A stretch of DNA of 26,895 bases from Cytophagales bacterium (GCA_003454975.1 DMST01000536.1:983-27877); one strand, 5' to 3'; counted from the stretch's first letter, positions 1 to 7,220 are shown. Notes: a model not told the origin generated them from the sequence alone. Numbers and translations: made by a program.

Positions 1-2
1 CC

Positions 3-881
3 TGTTCGCCAGATTCAGTGATAGAAGAAGTGGAGCCCGATCCGATAGAAGATCCAGATCCCGAACCGGATCCAGATCCTGATCCTGAGCCCGAACCAAC
101 ACCTACAGATAGTCTATCCTTCGAATTTGATGGTCAGACCCGTTATTACCTCCTTTATCTACCGGAAAACTTGGCGGATAATGCCCCCCTTGTTATGGTA
201 TTGCATGGCTATACTCAAAATGTTACTTGGGCTGAATCCCTGGGATTCAATGCGTTAGCAGATCAATATGGGTTTGGGGTCGTGTATCCCCAAGGGACTA
301 GAGATATTCTTAATAATACCCATTGGAATGCTCAGCTTTCTTATACATCGGTGGACGATTTGGGTTTTCTCACCTTGTTGGTAGATTCTCTGCAAACCCA
401 ATACAGTTTTGATCAGGCTCGCACTTTTGTTACTGGGTTTTCTAATGGTGGTTTTATGAGTTATGCACTCGCTTGTGCAGCAGCCGGTACTTTCCGGGCT
501 ATAGCACCCGTGGCAGGAGTTATGAGTGGTATCACATGGCAAACATGTGACCCTGATCCTACCGTCCCTGTTTTGCACATCCATGGAACCGCCGATGAAG
601 TAGTTCCTGATACCGGTTTGGAACCGGATGTTGCTGGATGGGGAGGAGCTCCCCCTTTAGACTCCATGATGACTTTTTGGGTGCTGCAAAATGCTTGTAA
701 TCAGACAGATACCGTTTCTATTGATGATGCAACTACTGCCTTTTTTAGTAAAGATTGTGTAGATAGTTTGGAAGTACATCGGTACAGCCTAGAAGGTTGG
801 GAGCATATCTGGCCCTCCATGGAGGAAGGAGCCTCTTTCAATGCCACCGAGTTGATTTGGGAATTTTTTCAGAAGTATTGA
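3..881 (+). CDS. PHB-depolymerase/feruloyl-esterase family lipoprotein (5' partial)
   Basis: Secreted alpha/beta-hydrolase of the polyhydroxybutyrate depolymerase (LpqC/esterase) family, expected to cleave ester bonds in polyesters or plant-type feruloyl esters. Counting from the in-frame GTG at 18, the core has an oxyanion-hole HG at 63-64 (VLHGYTQ), the nucleophile elbow GFSNGG with Ser142, a likely acid Asp193 (HGTADEVVP) and a likely base His263 (GWEHIWP). The frame is open to the left edge and reads Cys-Ser-Pro-Asp-Ser just before the GTG. This looks like the residues after a lipobox cysteine, so the signal peptide lies outside the window and GTG 18 is probably not the start. An Asp/Glu-Pro repeat linker (about residues 6-29) would hold the catalytic domain away from the membrane. 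The exact substrate is not readable. Confidence 0.85.
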   Translation, partial: CSPDSVIEEVEPDPIEDPDPEPDPDPDPEPEPTPTDSLSFEFDGQTRYYLLYLPENLADNAPLVMVLHGYTQNVTWAESLGFNALADQYGFGVVYPQGTRDILNNTHWNAQLSYTSVDDLGFLTLLVDSLQTQYSFDQARTFVTGFSNGGFMSYALACAAAGTFRAIAPVAGVMSGITWQTCDPDPTVPVLHIHGTADEVVPDTGLEPDVAGWGGAPPLDSMMTFWVLQNACNQTDTVSIDDATTAFFSKDCVDSLEVHRYSLEGWEHIWPSMEEGASFNATELIWEFFQKY

Positions 882-937
882 ATCAGGTACTTATTGTAAT
901 ATATCACACGAGTCTTATCTATTCCCTATTACTCATG

Positions 938-945
938 TACCTTTG
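938..945 (+). promoter_or_regulatory. Bacteroidota-type -7 box (TACCTTTG) before gldC
   Basis: TACCTTTG followed by CA matches the Bacteroidota -7 consensus TAnnTTTG and lies 24 bases before the gldC ATG. No clean TTG -33 element is visible at the usual distance, although TTAT sits about there. Motif match only. Confidence 0.5.
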
Positions 946-969
946 CAGCCCTAAGGAACTTGAAGAGAT

Positions 970-1308
970 ATGAAAAAGTCGGAAATAAAATTTGTGGTCG
1001 AACTCGACGATTCGAACGTACCCGAGCGGATATTATGGGAAGCTGACGATAAGCAGAGTAACGGGCTGTCTGAGTCGCAGTCAATTAGCTTGTCGCTTTG
1101 GGATACAGGACATAAGAATACCCTTCGCATAGATTTGTGGACCAAGACCATGCCTGTAGACGAGATGAAACGTTTTGCGATTGACTGTATTGGTGGGTTG
1201 GCCCAAACCATTCTCAACAGTACCGGAGATGAGTTTATGAGTAAAGAAATGAATGCTCTTTGCGATAAGCTAGTGAAGCACGTTCAAGAAGAAAATAAAG
1301 CCCAGTAA
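970..1308 (+). CDS. gldC: gliding motility protein GldC
   Basis: A 112-residue protein recognised as GldC from its N-terminus (MKKSEIKFVVELDDSNVPE, then RILWEAD) and overall length. GldC is a Bacteroidota-restricted accessory gliding-motility protein. In Flavobacterium gldC mutants glide poorly but are not fully immobile, so it is regarded as supportive rather than core. The protein has no signal peptide or membrane segment and should be cytoplasmic. The ATG follows a TAnnTTTG promoter box closely, and a Rho-independent terminator lies 25 bases after the stop, so it is probably a single-gene transcript. No other gld or spr gene is in the window, so gldC alone does not prove that this organism glides. 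Confidence 0.92.
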   Translation: MKKSEIKFVVELDDSNVPERILWEADDKQSNGLSESQSISLSLWDTGHKNTLRIDLWTKTMPVDEMKRFAIDCIGGLAQTILNSTGDEFMSKEMNALCDKLVKHVQEENKAQ

Positions 1309-1332
1309 TTGCTAATAATATTAGAACACTCT

Positions 1333-1362
1333 GCCGGTTCAGTTTTTTGGATCGGCTTTTTT
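1333..1362 (+). terminator. Rho-independent terminator of gldC
   Basis: Arms GCCGGTTC (1333-1340) and GGATCGGC (1349-1356) pair over 8 positions with two G-U wobbles. The loop is 8 nt and a run of six T follows immediately. It sits just after the gldC stop. Confidence 0.75.
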
Positions 1363-1669
1363 GTTTCAGAATTCTGCTTGCGGCTTTAGAATCTTTGAAT
1401 AGTAAAGGGCTTCAGAATCAAGTGTAGGGGTATGGATAGAGATTCGTTTCAAATAGAGCAAGCATAAGCCCTTTATTTGTGGTAGGCATGATGAGAAGGG
1501 GTCCCATAATTGCGCGGCTTCACTTCGGATTTTTTAGGTAGGATGCTTTTGAGCCGGTAGGTTCATGGAGACTAGACTGCATTCGACCTTTCTGACCTAA
1601 TTCAGTTTATTTTTATTGAATAGGATTTCATATAGTGTGCAGCTTTAAATGCCAATAAGTGTTTGCATC
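1363..1669. other. intergenic stretch between two terminators, no gene seen
   Basis: About 300 bases between the gldC terminator and the terminator of the opposite-strand thioredoxin-like gene. I see no credible start codon with a coding-like frame on either strand, and no tRNA-like arms. The only structure noticed is the long-range inverted repeat listed separately. Confidence 0.5.
1403..1475. repeat. 10-bp perfect inverted repeat with 53-bp spacer
   Basis: TAAAGGGCTT at 1403-1412 is the exact reverse complement of AAGCCCTTTA at 1466-1475. The spacer is too long for a terminator. It could close a structured RNA or be chance. Confidence 0.4.
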
Positions 1670-1701
1670 AAAAAAAGCCACCTACCCGAAGGCAAATGGC
1701 T
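1670..1701 (-). terminator. Rho-independent terminator of the thioredoxin-like gene
   Basis: Read on minus: an 11-bp stem AGCCATTTGCC / GGTAGGTGGCT (with three wobbles) closes a TTCG tetraloop and is followed by seven T. It begins 24 bases after the stop of the gene at 1726-2304. A textbook intrinsic terminator. Confidence 0.9.
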
Positions 1702-1725
1702 TTCCAATTGATCTAAAGAAATGTC

Positions 1726-2304
1726 TTAGTTTGAGCCTCCTTCCTGAGGCTGAGCAGTTTGTGTATACTTAGCTACATACTGTTCCCAAGTTTCGTTTTC
1801 GTAGTGCTTTTCACCTAGAAATTTCAGGATAGGCAGAAATTGAGGTCCCGTCCGGTAACCTGGCAAAGGCTGAATCATATTGAAGTTTTCATCGAGGAAA
1901 ACTACCGTAGGATAGGACAATTTGTTTTGCAAAAGAGCAGCAGCTAATTCGTGATAACCCCGGCGACCGTTGGCAATAAACTTGAACGTTTGGCCTTTTA
2001 GGTCGATATCTCGTTGGGCCTCGCCATCAAATTTGATAGCAATAAAGTTTTCGTTCATTACCTGGACCACGTTGGGATCTTGGAAGGTGGTAGCGTCCAT
2101 CCGCTTGCACCATCCACACCAATCGGTGTATACATCCACAAAGAAGAGCTTGTCATTTGCACCTGACTCAACAAGTTTTATTGCCTCTTCCATGGTCACC
2201 CAGTTGATGCCATCGGCTACTTTATTTTCATTCTCCGAACCTGTACTACCCGTGAAAGCAGTTAAGGTTATGAAGGCTAATCCAAATACAATGAGCTTTT
2301 TCAT
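1726..2304 (-). CDS. secreted thioredoxin-fold protein (CGWC)
   Basis: A 192-residue exported thioredoxin-like protein. Residues 1-20 form a signal peptide (MKKLIVFGLAFITLTAF), and the redox motif CGWC is at 63-66 within VYTDWCGWCKRM. A cis-proline candidate is Pro132 (LSYPTVVFLDE). A segment of about 45 residues between motif and cis-Pro carries GRRGYHELA. This resembles the 'thioredoxin family / DUF255-like' envelope proteins of Bacteroidota, which reduce or isomerise disulfides in the periplasm; the partner is unknown. The frame extends far upstream with no stop, but I chose the ATG at 2304 because the signal peptide starts there and a TAnnTTTG box lies 25 bases upstream. It follows the metal permease genes with a 73-base gap and has its own promoter and terminator. 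Confidence 0.85.
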   Translation of the reverse strand: MKKLIVFGLAFITLTAFTGSTGSENENKVADGINWVTMEEAIKLVESGANDKLFFVDVYTDWCGWCKRMDATTFQDPNVVQVMNENFIAIKFDGEAQRDIDLKGQTFKFIANGRRGYHELAAALLQNKLSYPTVVFLDENFNMIQPLPGYRTGPQFLPILKFLGEKHYENETWEQYVAKYTQTAQPQEGGSN

Positions 2305-2329
2305 AATCGTCCCTTTGATGGGTCTAACG

Positions 2330-2337
2330 CAAATATA
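2330..2337 (-). promoter_or_regulatory. Bacteroidota -7 box (TATATTTG) for the thioredoxin-like gene
   Basis: On minus, TATATTTG matches TAnnTTTG exactly and lies 25 bases upstream of the chosen ATG at 2304, in the gap after the last permease gene. It supports both the start choice and separate transcription. Confidence 0.5.
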
Positions 2338-2377
2338 TCCAAAAAGATTGGCTGATGGAATGGGAATCCGCAGGCGG

Positions 2378-3274
2378 TCAGGCGGCAGACACCGTAGATT
2401 CTTCCAGAGTCGCCTGTTTTTTCCTGCGTGACATGAGTCCCCCTTCCGGACCAAACACAAAGGCAATTGCAAAGAGTATGCCGGCAATAGTGGCCATGGC
2501 TCCCGCGATTGACCCATCTATAGCAACTGCCAGGACATAACCACCGGTGCTGGTAAGGAAGGCTATGCCTACGGTGAGCCAAAGCATGGTGCGGAAGCGA
2601 GTGGTCAATAAGTAGGCCGTGGCTGGCGGGGCAATTAAGAAGGCGACCACTAATATGGCACCTACCGATTCGAAACTTGCCACCGTGGTCATACTAACGG
2701 CACCCATGAGTAGGGCTTGCCAAAGCCCTACTGAAATTCCTACCACTCCGGCGTAACTAGGATCGAACGTTGTGAGATACAATTCCTTGTAACCCAGGCT
2801 GATGAGTAGTAAAACTAATATGAGTACACCACCAGAAATCCAGATGGCTCGCGGCCCCAGAATAGTGCCTCCGTTGCTAATCCAAAGGTCTATGGGAACG
2901 TAGGCAATTTCTCCATAGAGTACACAATCTTGGTCTAAATCTACTTGCCCTGCAAACGCCGAGATCAAAATAATACCGATAGCAAACAGGGACGTGAACG
3001 TGACGCCAATACTCGCATCGGCTTGAAGCTTACCACGTTTATGTAGGAAATCGATGATGAAAGTGGTAAGAACTCCCAATAGCCCCGCCCCGATTAACAT
3101 GGCTATGGTATCGCGGGTGCCAGTGAGGAAAAACGCCAAAACGATACCCGGCAATACGGCATGCGAAATAGCATCACCCATCATAGCCATCCGCCTTAGA
3201 ATGAGGTAGTTACCCAGCAAGCCGCAACTAGTAGCTACCAATGTTCCGGTAAGTATGATCCAAAAAGCTTCCAT
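2378..3274 (-). CDS. metal ABC transporter permease (ABC-3/TroD-MntD type)
   Basis: A 298-residue inner-membrane permease of the ABC-3 (ZnuB/TroC/TroD/MntB) family, with about eight hydrophobic helices over nearly its whole length. The family motif GDAISHAVLPGIVLAF lies near residues 33-48, and an Ala/Pro-rich segment (VVAFLIAPPATAYLL) sits in the second half. It forms the channel for Mn2+, Zn2+ or Fe2+ with the neighbouring permease and is powered by the ATPase encoded at 4570-5373. Its ATG is 3 bases after the stop of the upstream permease gene, so it is the last gene of the uptake operon. The tail is short and basic (SRRKKQ) and lacks the regulator domain found on its partner. Confidence 0.9.
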   Translation of the reverse strand: MEAFWIILTGTLVATSCGLLGNYLILRRMAMMGDAISHAVLPGIVLAFFLTGTRDTIAMLIGAGLLGVLTTFIIDFLHKRGKLQADASIGVTFTSLFAIGIILISAFAGQVDLDQDCVLYGEIAYVPIDLWISNGGTILGPRAIWISGGVLILVLLLISLGYKELYLTTFDPSYAGVVGISVGLWQALLMGAVSMTTVASFESVGAILVVAFLIAPPATAYLLTTRFRTMLWLTVGIAFLTSTGGYVLAVAIDGSIAGAMATIAGILFAIAFVFGPEGGLMSRRKKQATLEESTVSAA

Positions 3275-3277
3275 AGT

Positions 3278-4567
3278 TTATCGGTAAGGGATCTCAGATT
3301 GATGGGGATCCACCTCAGGGAAACCCAATTTTTCCTGAAGTTTCTGCTCTAGCTCTGGAGTAATGACGTGCTCGATGGTCTCGGCATCCTCGTGCACATG
3401 GTCGGGAGCAATGCGTAGGTATTGCGTTAGGTACAATTCCCATAACCGGTGAAGCCGTACCGTTCGTTTCCCCTTTTCAAATCCCGCTTGGGTCAAGACC
3501 CAGCCAGCCGATTGCCTTTCCAAAAACCCTTGTCGGCGCAGCCGTGCAAGACCGTTGCGAAGTCGGCGTGGTACAAAATGTCGCTCTACCAAAAGCTGAT
3601 CCCAACTACGAGCCTCCTTAAATGAGTGGTCGTTTTCGCCCAAGTTGAAGAAGGTCTTCAATATGTTTTCATCTAAGATCATTCGGCGGTTATTCATCTG
3701 GCGTCGAACCCGGAAAAAAATACCTTTTCGCGGAGCGAAGAAAAAGGAGATTCCGGCAATGATTGAGATGATCACCACTACCCAAGGACCTGTGGGCATA
3801 GCAGTGGCGGTATAGGAAATAAAGGAACCGGTCACCCCAGAAATCACTCCGAAGGTAGTAGCCAGAATCAGCATTATTGAAAGTCGGTCGGTCCAAAAGC
3901 GAGCGGCGGCTGCCGGAGTGATTAGCATGGCGGCCATCAGCACCACACCCACTGCTTGAATGCCTACCACCACTGCGAGTACAGTGAGGGTGGTCAAGGT
4001 GAGTTCCAGTGCACGGACTGGCAAACCAAGAATGGCCGCGTAGTTTTTGTCGAAGGCCAGGATTTTAAACTCTTTATATAGTAAGCCCACCACGGCTAGT
4101 AGTAATACAGCCAAAATGCCAAAGGCCCGAACATCGTTGGGTAGGAGGGCGGCGGCTTTTCCAAACAAGAAACTATCAAGCCCGGATTGAGCAGCATTTC
4201 CGCTGTGTTGAATGTTGGTGAGTAGTAGAATTCCTACACCGAAGAATACAGAAAGGACCAAACCGATAGCAGTGTCTTCTTTAATTTTGCTATTACGAGT
4301 GATGGTATCGATGACCACTAACGATAGCCAGCCGGTAACGAAGGCTCCCACTATGAGTAGGAGAGGGTTCTTAGATTCTGCTAGCAGAAAGGCCAGACAA
4401 ACTCCCGGCAAAACGGCGTGGGCCACGGCATCCCCAACCAGGGACTTTTTCTGTAGGAAGGTAAAGGTGCCCACCACCGCTGAGGATGCTGTGAGTAGAA
4501 TGGTACCCAAAACTACGTACCGGATGTTGGGATCGCGCAGCGAAAAAAACTCAACAAATGCTTCCAT
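3278..4567 (-). CDS. metal ABC permease fused to a C-terminal DtxR-type sensor domain
   Basis: A 429-residue fusion. Residues 1-280 are an ABC-3 permease with the motif GDAVAHAVLPGVCLAF (45-60) and about eight membrane helices. Residues 296-368 look like a winged-helix domain (RLRNGLARLRRQGFLERQ, then VLTQAGFEKG). Residues 370-422 match a DtxR/MntR metal-binding and dimerisation domain: H373, E377, H392, E396, E399 and H400 sit at exactly the spacing of H79, E83, H98, E102, E105 and H106 in the operon's own regulator, and the closing GFPEVDPH parallels GYPKVDPH there. The SH3/FeoA-like domain of the regulator is absent. The permease half is certain from its motifs. That the tail binds metal on the cytosolic side, or DNA, is inference; it may gate transport. 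The gene starts 2 bases after the ATPase stop. Confidence 0.9.
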   Translation of the reverse strand: MEAFVEFFSLRDPNIRYVVLGTILLTASSAVVGTFTFLQKKSLVGDAVAHAVLPGVCLAFLLAESKNPLLLIVGAFVTGWLSLVVIDTITRNSKIKEDTAIGLVLSVFFGVGILLLTNIQHSGNAAQSGLDSFLFGKAAALLPNDVRAFGILAVLLLAVVGLLYKEFKILAFDKNYAAILGLPVRALELTLTTLTVLAVVVGIQAVGVVLMAAMLITPAAAARFWTDRLSIMLILATTFGVISGVTGSFISYTATAMPTGPWVVVIISIIAGISFFFAPRKGIFFRVRRQMNNRRMILDENILKTFFNLGENDHSFKEARSWDQLLVERHFVPRRLRNGLARLRRQGFLERQSAGWVLTQAGFEKGKRTVRLHRLWELYLTQYLRIAPDHVHEDAETIEHVITPELEQKLQEKLGFPEVDPHQSEIPYR

Positions 4568-4569
4568 AC

Positions 4570-5373
4570 TTACCCCCGATATCCTTGTTTTTCACGTGCG
4601 GCAAACTGGCCTTTTTGTACCAGCTCGCTCACTTCGGTGAGTAGGGTAAGCTTGCCACCGTATGCTTCTTGCAGCAGTTCGTTAGTGAATACTTGCTCGG
4701 TGGGACCGCTGGCTACCAGGCGCATGTTGAGCAGGAGTACCCAATTGAAATACTGGACCACCGACTGTAAATCATGATGCACTACCACCACGGTTTTGTT
4801 CTGCTCAGCCATTTCTTGCAGCAGACCGATAATGGCTTTTTCTGTAGCAGCGTCCACTCCGGCAAAGGGCTCGTCCATGAAATATAGGTCAGCTTCTTGG
4901 GCCAGTGCCCTAGCTAAAAATACTCGCTGCTGCTGACCACCAGAGAGCTGAGAAATTTGCCGTTTGGCAAAGGCTTCCATCCCCACTTTGCGTAGGCATT
5001 CGTGTGCGACTTCGCGGTCTGCTTTTCGGGGTCGTTTGAAAAGGCCCAGTTTTCCATAACGGCCCATCAGCACTACGTCTAGCACCGAAGCCGGAAAATC
5101 CCAGTCGACCGATTCGCGTTGCGGCATATAAGCCACGCGACGCCTCACATTGGCTAGGTCATCCCCAAACAATTTGGAATAGCCACTACTAGCGGGTACC
5201 AAATCTAAAATGGATTTAATAAGGGTAGATTTACCGGCACCATTCGGCCCAACTATTCCAACCAGACTTCCCTGGGGGAGGGTCAGATCGATGTCCCATA
5301 AAACCGGTTTTCGTGCGTAGGAAACAGTAAGGTCGTGTACCTCCAATACCGGATTCTCGACGTGTTTAATCAT
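4570..5373 (-). CDS. metal ABC transporter ATP-binding protein (ZnuC/TroB/MntB type)
   Basis: A 267-residue ABC ATPase that drives transition-metal import. It has all the nucleotide-binding motifs: Walker A GPNGAGKST (42-50), Q-loop Q85 (AYMPQ), signature LSGGQQQR (143-150), Walker B LYFMDEP (163-169) and the H-loop His200 (VVVHHD). The metal-family stretch VDWDFP (89-94) follows the Q-loop. It would sit on the cytosolic face and couple to the two permeases encoded immediately downstream, with gaps of 2 and 3 bases. It begins 18 bases after the binding-protein gene. All key residues are present, so it should be active. Metal specificity cannot be read from this subunit. Confidence 0.93.
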   Translation of the reverse strand: MIKHVENPVLEVHDLTVSYARKPVLWDIDLTLPQGSLVGIVGPNGAGKSTLIKSILDLVPASSGYSKLFGDDLANVRRRVAYMPQRESVDWDFPASVLDVVLMGRYGKLGLFKRPRKADREVAHECLRKVGMEAFAKRQISQLSGGQQQRVFLARALAQEADLYFMDEPFAGVDAATEKAIIGLLQEMAEQNKTVVVVHHDLQSVVQYFNWVLLLNMRLVASGPTEQVFTNELLQEAYGGKLTLLTEVSELVQKGQFAAREKQGYRG

Positions 5374-5391
5374 AAGAAAATACTAAATATA

Positions 5392-6318
5392 TTAGTGAAG
5401 AGCATCCACAATGATCCTCACATTACTTCGTACCATCCCGGGGTAAGTTCCTTCCGGGGTGTCTTCTGCACCCATGGCATCTGAAAATAAGCTGCCCCCA
5501 ATACTTACTTCGTGTCCACGCTCGCGGCATCCGGTCACAACAGCTTGAATGGATTTATCACTAACGGAGGTTTCAACAAAAACAGCTTTTATCTTCCTCT
5601 CAGTGATGAGGTCTACCAATTCGGTGACGTCGCGGATACCGGGTTCGCTTAGGGTACTGATCCCTTGTAATCCTTCAACTTCGATCTGGTAGCGATTGCC
5701 AAAGTAACCGAAGGCATCGTGAGCGGTGATGAGTACTCTTTGCCCTTCGGGTATAGTTGCGATGGCTGTGGCTACTTCCTCGTCTAAAGCGACTAACTGC
5801 TCTGCATACTGCTTAGCATTGTCCTGAAAGTATTCGGCCAACTCGGGAGATTGTTCGGCAAGAACCTCACCCAGGTGCAATACCACCTGACGCCACAAGC
5901 TGACGTCGAACCAAACATGCGGATCAATGGCTTTGCCAATAGCATCGCCGCTGAGTAAAAAGGTAGAGTCCAAATTTTCGGCAGCGGCTACAATTGGTTT
6001 GGTACGTTGGAGCCGGCTGAATACATCTCCCATCTTTCCCTCCAGGAACAGACCATTATAAATGATCAAGTCGGCTCGATTGAGTTGAGTCAGATCACCC
6101 TGGGTTGCCTTGTATAAATGAGGGTCAACCCCTGGGCCCATCAACGAAACCACCTCGGCAGAATCACCAACAATGTTGCGCACGGCGTCACCGAGCATAC
6201 CGGTGGTGGTTACCACTTTTAGCCGATTCGAAGATTCCTTTTCGTTGCCTCCACAGCCTAAAGTTATAGTCGCCAAGAATAGCAGGATAAGGCCTTGTAT
6301 CTTTTTGCTAATGTTCAT
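5392..6318 (-). CDS. metal ABC transporter substrate-binding lipoprotein (TroA/ZnuA type)
   Basis: A 308-residue cluster A-I (TroA-like) solute-binding protein with a lipoprotein signal ending ITLGC (Cys22). Metal ligands are at the family positions: His67 (VDPHLYK), His134 (DPHVWFD), His200 (ITAHDAFGYF) and Asp280 (FSDAMG), nearly superimposable on TroA H68/H133/H199/D279. A His at the third position is the TroA/ZnuA pattern, whereas Mn-selective PsaA-type proteins have Glu there. The His-rich loop typical of ZnuA is absent. It therefore probably binds Zn or Mn at the outer face of the inner membrane and passes it to the permeases. Its ATG overlaps the regulator stop (ATGA, 4 bp), so the two are translationally coupled. 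Confidence 0.92.
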   Translation of the reverse strand: MNISKKIQGLILLFLATITLGCGGNEKESSNRLKVVTTTGMLGDAVRNIVGDSAEVVSLMGPGVDPHLYKATQGDLTQLNRADLIIYNGLFLEGKMGDVFSRLQRTKPIVAAAENLDSTFLLSGDAIGKAIDPHVWFDVSLWRQVVLHLGEVLAEQSPELAEYFQDNAKQYAEQLVALDEEVATAIATIPEGQRVLITAHDAFGYFGNRYQIEVEGLQGISTLSEPGIRDVTELVDLITERKIKAVFVETSVSDKSIQAVVTGCRERGHEVSIGGSLFSDAMGAEDTPEGTYPGMVRSNVRIIVDALH

Positions 6319-6977
6319 AGTTCTGTAATCATGACATTCACGGCTACTTGCTCTGAGATGAAGAGTTGCCTCTCGTCATCAATTCGTAGTTCCAAGGAGC
6401 CATCAAATTCAATTCGCTCAGTGATCTCCACTTTGGCCCCGATGTTTAGCCCTACCTTATCCAGGTATTGCAAGAACACCGGTGAAGAATCATCTACCGC
6501 AACCATCGTACCTGCGCTGTGCACCGGGAGTTCCGAAAGTGCCACCCGAGGCTTAGTCACAAACTCACCGTGTTCATCAGGGATCGGGTCTCCATGAGGG
6601 TCCACTTTGGGATAACCCAAAAATTCATCGAGCCGCTTGATGAGTAGGGGAGACTTGATGTGTTCCAACTGCTCTGCTACCTCGTGCACCTCGTCCCAAT
6701 TGAACTTCAATTTCTCCACCAAAAAAACTTCCCACAATCGGTGCTTTCGGATTACCATCAAGGCCGCTTTCCTCCCCGACTCGGTGATGCGTACTCCTTG
6801 ATATCGTTGATAGTCGATCACCGACTTTTGGCCTAGCTTCTTGAGCATATCACTGACCGATGCCGCTTTGGTATTGAGCATCTCGGCAATCCCGTTCGTG
6901 GAGACGGTGGTAGTACCGTCCTGCGATAGGTGGTAGATCGCCTTCAAATAATTCTCTTCTGCAAAACTGAGATCCAT
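6315..6977 (-). CDS. mntR: DtxR/MntR-family metal-dependent regulator with FeoA-like domain
   Basis: A 220-residue regulator with an N-terminal winged helix (about 5-72), a metal-binding dimerisation domain (about 73-140) and a C-terminal SH3/FeoA-like domain (about 145-220). Ligand positions match DtxR numbering: H79, E83, H98, E102, E105, H106. Glu at 102, where DtxR/IdeR have Cys, is the manganese (MntR)-type residue. The N-terminal ligand, Asp8 in B. subtilis MntR or Met10 in DtxR, appears to be Asn9 here (EENYLKAIY). As the first gene of the operon it most likely represses its own transcript when the metal is plentiful. The ATG at 6977 gives the normal family start. Manganese is favoured, but the histidine-type binding protein keeps zinc possible. 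Confidence 0.9.
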   Translation of the reverse strand: MDLSFAEENYLKAIYHLSQDGTTTVSTNGIAEMLNTKAASVSDMLKKLGQKSVIDYQRYQGVRITESGRKAALMVIRKHRLWEVFLVEKLKFNWDEVHEVAEQLEHIKSPLLIKRLDEFLGYPKVDPHGDPIPDEHGEFVTKPRVALSELPVHSAGTMVAVDDSSPVFLQYLDKVGLNIGAKVEITERIEFDGSLELRIDDERQLFISEQVAVNVMITEL

Positions 6978-6985
6978 CCGAGCGT

Positions 6986-7009
6986 TTGATTTTATACAAA
7001 GCTAATCAA
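6986..7009 (-). promoter_or_regulatory. candidate promoter/operator of the metal-uptake operon
   Basis: On minus, TAGCTTTG (7004-6997) matches the TAnnTTTG -7 box about 20 bases before the regulator ATG. It lies within an inverted repeat TTGATT (6986-6991) / AATCAA (7004-7009), a placement expected for a repressor site. No well-spaced TTG -33 box is visible (nearest spacing is 14). Suggestive only. Confidence 0.35.
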
Positions 7010-7195
7010 TCTTCAGGCCAATCTAAAAATATATTTCATTACAATCAGAAACTGACACAATGACATTAAATTCCCGGTAAAGTCAAGGAATACAGGCGCA
7101 GAAAACAATAAACTTAGACAAGGCTAAAAATACACATAAATAAAATCTATCACTCAAAAAACAAAAGAACAAAGCTGTTGCAATTCAATGTGGGC

Positions 7196-7220
7196 TATAC
7201 TAATTCAATTAGTATAATTG
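7196..7220. repeat. 21-bp perfect palindrome with nested second palindrome
   Basis: TATACTAATT-C-AATTAGTATA (7196-7216) is a perfect 10-bp inverted repeat around one base. CAATTA-GTA-TAATTG (7206-7220) is a second, overlapping one. It lies between the stop of the glycosyltransferase gene and the regulator gene, with no T-run, so it looks more like an operator than a terminator. It sits about 220 bp upstream of the regulator start. Confidence 0.6.

Noticed and set aside
2305..2517. Upstream extension of the thioredoxin-like frame by 71 residues
   Set aside because: It lacks a signal-type start, overlaps the last permease gene and runs through a TAnnTTTG promoter box; the ATG at 2304 starts a normal signal peptide.
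4212..4640. 142-codon plus-strand frame opposite the metal permease and ATPase genes
   Set aside because: It is antisense to two well-recognised genes and its translation looks like reversed membrane-protein coding, with no domain.
7196..7220. Palindrome as a terminator of the glycosyltransferase gene
   Set aside because: No T-run follows on either strand and the arms are almost all A/T.
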